In this document: positions 4,634 to 6,512 of the stretch, in pieces
How positions within the stretch are numbered: position 1 is the stretch's first letter
Layout of the letters: every line of letters starts with the position of its first letter
Origin: JBBSJV01 sp038256935
GTDB taxonomy: Bacteria > Patescibacteriota > JACMRA01
Direction of reading: 5' to 3'
NCBI GenBank assembly: GCA_038256935.1
Contig: JBBSJV010000077.1
Coordinates: forward strand, 1 to 6,512
Length of the DNA stretch: 6,512 nucleotides
The notes under the pieces: model-generated
The model's input: the letters and a program-made list of their open reading frames with translations, nothing else
Told to the model about the DNA's origin: nothing
The model's database searches: none
Translations under genes and position numbers: made by a program

Positions 4634-4977
4634 TATTGAAGGCTTCCGCTCGATGGAGAACTTTTTACTTCGAATTGATCATCGACGTATTTAGAAGAAA
4701 GGGTAACAATTGTATTGTTCTCATAGTTATTCGATACCAAATAACCAACTACGATGCTTTTAACATCATCAGTTTTACTTCCATTAACGCCCAACTGACG
4801 AGTATAAATGTAGTCATCGATAAGCACATCAACTATTGTTTCTATTGATTCTTCCTTCCATTTGAAAGTATAGATTTGGACGAACTTGGATAAATTGACA
4901 TCGTAAATAGTTTCCTTAGTTACATTATTATTTTGTTTGTTCAGTTGTGTTTTTAGCCTATTTCGTGCCTCAAGCAG
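4633..4977 (-). pseudogene. Minus-strand coding remnant without a full-length start codon
   Basis: The frame is open for about 114 codons from a TGA at 4978-4980 to a TAG at 4633-4635. It reads LLEARNRLKTQLNKQNNN, then ETIYDVNLSKFVQIYTFKWK, then LIDDYIYTRQLGVNGSKTDD and a C-terminus rich in Val, Ser, Asn and Asp. The composition looks like real protein, better than the overlapping plus-strand frame 4636-4848. No ATG, GTG or TTG occurs in its first 50 codons; the first is GTG at 4827, which would give 64 residues. The simplest reading is the 3' end of a gene whose 5' part was lost or frameshifted by insertion of the DNA to its right. The family is unknown. It is the only candidate gene in the spacer 4623-4936. 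Confidence 0.4.
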
Positions 4978-5359
4978 TCAAGAAGAGTTTGATCGCAGTT
5001 TGGTAGTGTATAATGGTGAAAATACAAACTCAAACTCAAACTTAAACCTAAATTTGTTACTGTTACCCACGGCTTTATTTGCTGGATTGACTAATATTTT
5101 TCAAAATCTATACCATTCTTTACACTGGTTATTTACATTTGCTTTCACCTTATTCTTTGGGTGGCAATTTTTGCAACAACTCATTTTATTTGGCAACGCC
5201 TCAAGGTGGGGTGTTTGGGATTGGCTTATTTTGATAATTTGTAGTTTAGTTAGTCTTTTTATACTTTCAGGAATATTTATAAAACCTAAAGCAGAAGTAA
5301 ACAAAAACAGAGGGTTTGTTATAGACAAGCCTTACAACGGTTCAAATTCAAAAAAGTAA
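4937..5359 (+). CDS. Small predicted integral membrane protein
   Basis: No family is recognised. From the TTG at 4937 the frame gives 140 residues. The N-terminal third is doubtful: it overlaps the minus-strand remnant and includes a low-complexity part (NTNSNSNLNLN) encoded by a tandem AAACTC-like repeat at 5026-5049. Residues 40-85 are strongly hydrophobic and aromatic (LLLLPTALFAGLTNI, then LHWLFTFAFTLFFGWQFL), probably two membrane segments or a hairpin. WDWLILIICSLVSLFILSGI (residues about 93-112) is a clear membrane helix, and the C-terminal 28 residues are polar with Lys. Alternative starts are TTG 5000 and GTG 5006. TATAAT at 5009-5014 resembles a -10 box. The gene ends 65 bases before the Fic gene, which has its own promoter. 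A membrane location is likely; function unknown. Confidence 0.5.
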   Translation: MFSCVFSLFRASSSQEEFDRSLVVYNGENTNSNSNLNLNLLLLPTALFAGLTNIFQNLYHSLHWLFTFAFTLFFGWQFLQQLILFGNASRWGVWDWLILIICSLVSLFILSGIFIKPKAEVNKNRGFVIDKPYNGSNSKK

Positions 5360-5380
5360 AACTAATAAAAGTGATTATAT

Positions 5381-5410
5381 TTGACAAATAAGGATATATA
5401 CAAATATATA
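5381..5410 (+). promoter_or_regulatory. Promoter of the Fic gene with AT dyad over the -10 region
   Basis: Consensus TTGACA (5381-5386) is followed after 18 bases by TATATA (5405-5410). Transcription would begin about 7-10 bases before the ATG at 5425, giving an almost leaderless mRNA, in line with the absence of a Shine-Dalgarno sequence. TATATA-CAAA-TATATA (5395-5410) forms a dyad that could be an operator for the winged helix of the Fic protein. Confidence 0.55.
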
Positions 5411-5424
5411 GAGACATAAACATT

Positions 5425-6507
5425 ATGTCTAATAGTCGCCTCACAAACAGGCTCAATTTTGATTTTAAAACCAGTCAAAGAATCATTAAATTTCTTACTG
5501 AAATAGACAGCCTAAACGCAAGGTGGCAAACTCAAGCCGATTTGTCACCGCAGATGGTTGATAGACTAATACAATCTGTTTTGATAACCTCTACAGGGTC
5601 TTCCACCCGTATTGAAGGGTCAAGAATGGACGACAAACAGGTAAAAGATTTGTACAAAAATCTGCGAATAAAAAAGTTTAAAACCAGAGACGAGCAAGAA
5701 GTAGCGGGTTATTTAGAAGTGTTAAAAATTGTATTTGAAAACTGGGCAGAGCTAAAATTTGGCGAGAGCTTGATAAAACAATTGCACTCTTTACTTTTAA
5801 AATACAGCGACAAAGATGAAAGGCACAAAGGAAGTTATAAATTTCAGCCAAACCGAGTGGAGGCAAGAGATCAAGATGGTAAGTTAGTACAAGTAATTTT
5901 TAACCCGACAGAACCCTATTTAGTACCAAAGGAAATGCAAGAGCTAGCCGATTGGGTTATAACCGAATTTGAAAAAGACGAATTACACCCACTTTTAATA
6001 ATTGCTAACTTTTTATTTGAATATTTAGCCATTCACCCTTTTGAAGATGGAAACGGGCGAAGTAGTAGGCTTTTAACTAACTTTTTGATGTTAAAGGTGG
6101 GTTATGAATTTACACCATATATTTCACATGAAAAAATCGTGGAAAGTAACAAAATAGAATACTACAAAGCCCTCAATCTTAGCCAGCAAACTTGGAAAAC
6201 AGAAACTGAAAATATTAGTCCGTGGGTGCTATTTTTCTTGGAAGTGGTATCAAAGCAAGCTAAAAATGCTATAGAACTACTAGATCAAGATAAAATGACA
6301 GAAATGTATTTATCCGAAAAACAGCTGGCAGTATGGCAGGCTTTACAAGGTAGTGGCTTGTTATCACGGTCACAAGTACAAAGCATAGCCCAAATACCAT
6401 CACCTACAGTCAGGCAAGCCCTGTTAAAGCTAATTGAAATGAATCAAGTGGAAGCCGTGGGCGAGGGAAAAGCCACTAAGTATAGGGTTAAAAACAAGTC
6501 AATATAG
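5425..6507 (+). CDS. fic: Fic-domain protein, class II, with C-terminal winged helix
   Basis: This is a complete 360-residue Fic protein. The active-site motif HPFEDGNGRSSR is at residues 204-215, an exact match to HxFx(D/E)GNGRxxR; His204 is the catalytic base and the family usually transfers AMP from ATP to a Ser, Thr or Tyr of a target protein. The N-terminal inhibitory motif SxxxEG is at Ser60-Glu64-Gly65 (SSTRIEG), which defines a class II enzyme that holds itself inactive through Glu64. A beta-flap-like segment (QVIFNPTEPYLVPKEM) precedes the core. The last 65 residues (about 293-357) form a winged helix: LSEKQLAVWQAL, then PSPTVRQALLKLIE and a wing ending TKYRV. Length and order are typical of stand-alone Fic regulators or toxins. 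The DNA-binding end suggests autoregulation through the AT dyad at the promoter. No antitoxin-like partner adjoins it, as expected when inhibition is built in. ATG at 5425 is preferred because the promoter lies just upstream. Confidence 0.95.
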   Translation: MSNSRLTNRLNFDFKTSQRIIKFLTEIDSLNARWQTQADLSPQMVDRLIQSVLITSTGSSTRIEGSRMDDKQVKDLYKNLRIKKFKTRDEQEVAGYLEVLKIVFENWAELKFGESLIKQLHSLLLKYSDKDERHKGSYKFQPNRVEARDQDGKLVQVIFNPTEPYLVPKEMQELADWVITEFEKDELHPLLIIANFLFEYLAIHPFEDGNGRSSRLLTNFLMLKVGYEFTPYISHEKIVESNKIEYYKALNLSQQTWKTETENISPWVLFFLEVVSKQAKNAIELLDQDKMTEMYLSEKQLAVWQALQGSGLLSRSQVQSIAQIPSPTVRQALLKLIEMNQVEAVGEGKATKYRVKNKSI

Positions 6508-6512
6508 TCTAA

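Noticed and set aside
4636..4848. 70-codon plus-strand frame after recombinase 2
   Set aside because: It lies wholly opposite the longer and more protein-like minus-strand frame 4633-4977 and shows no motif.
4937..5014. TGA read as glycine or tryptophan (alternative code) to extend the minus-strand remnant or the transposase tail
   Set aside because: TGA forms a clean ATGA stop-start overlap at 4038-4041 and all other genes end normally. The upstream sequence on the minus strand becomes Phe/Glu repeats, which is unlike protein.
5026..5049. AAACTC-like tandem repeat considered as a CRISPR or iteron array
   Set aside because: The units are only six bases and degenerate, without spacers or neighbouring replication genes; it simply encodes the Asn/Ser/Leu-rich part of the membrane protein.

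Overview
The window looks like an AT-rich bacterial accessory or mobile island rather than core genome. It holds a probable transposase tail, two short tyrosine recombinases, a PD-(D/E)XK nuclease of the YhcG/DUF1016 family, a Fic protein, several orphan small genes and many inverted repeats. Almost no start codon has a clear Shine-Dalgarno sequence, and several genes appear to use TTG. TGA behaves as a normal stop: one gene ends in an ATGA overlap with the next start. That is compatible with a candidate-phyla (Patescibacteria-like) or another SD-poor lineage, but the sequence does not fix the taxon.

Layout. 3-107: open frame entering from the left, resembling the C-terminus of an IS5-type DDE transposase. 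154-307: a long imperfect inverted repeat with a pyrimidine-rich loop, then a minus-strand terminator-like hairpin. 319-738: a small gene (355-693) with the W-x-W...GF...W module often seen at the C-terminus of phage/plasmid proteins annotated DnaJ; it is bracketed by 20-bp inverted repeats matching at 18 positions. 736-845: a GC-rich run of four stem-loops in otherwise AT-rich DNA. 909-1430: an orphan protein with a possible winged helix, a Ser/Asn-rich linker and a hydrophobic C-terminal helix. 1429-1655: hairpins, a TTGACA promoter and a 23-base palindrome leading into the nuclease gene.

The core is 1553-4624. A YhcG-type nuclease (1656-2744) is followed after 8 bases by a 198-residue tyrosine recombinase (2753-3349). 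An unrelated membrane-anchored helical protein (3490-4041) is followed, with a 4-base ATGA overlap, by a second 194-residue recombinase (4038-4622). The recombinases are close paralogues; 55 of the last 68 residues are identical by hand alignment. Each gene ends in the same 26-base DNA sequence, which runs through the stop codon. The arrangement reads as two modules of one cargo gene plus one recombinase, with a candidate recombination site at each module's 3' end. Recombination between the two repeats would release a 1273-bp unit carrying the second cargo gene and its recombinase. This is the most interesting hypothesis in the window.

To the right is a minus-strand coding remnant without a usable full-length start (4633-4977), a small predicted membrane protein (4937-5359) and a complete class II Fic protein (5425-6507) with its own TTGACA/TATATA promoter and a C-terminal winged helix. 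The nuclease and Fic genes fit a defence or toxin-type accessory load, but no characterised system is complete here.
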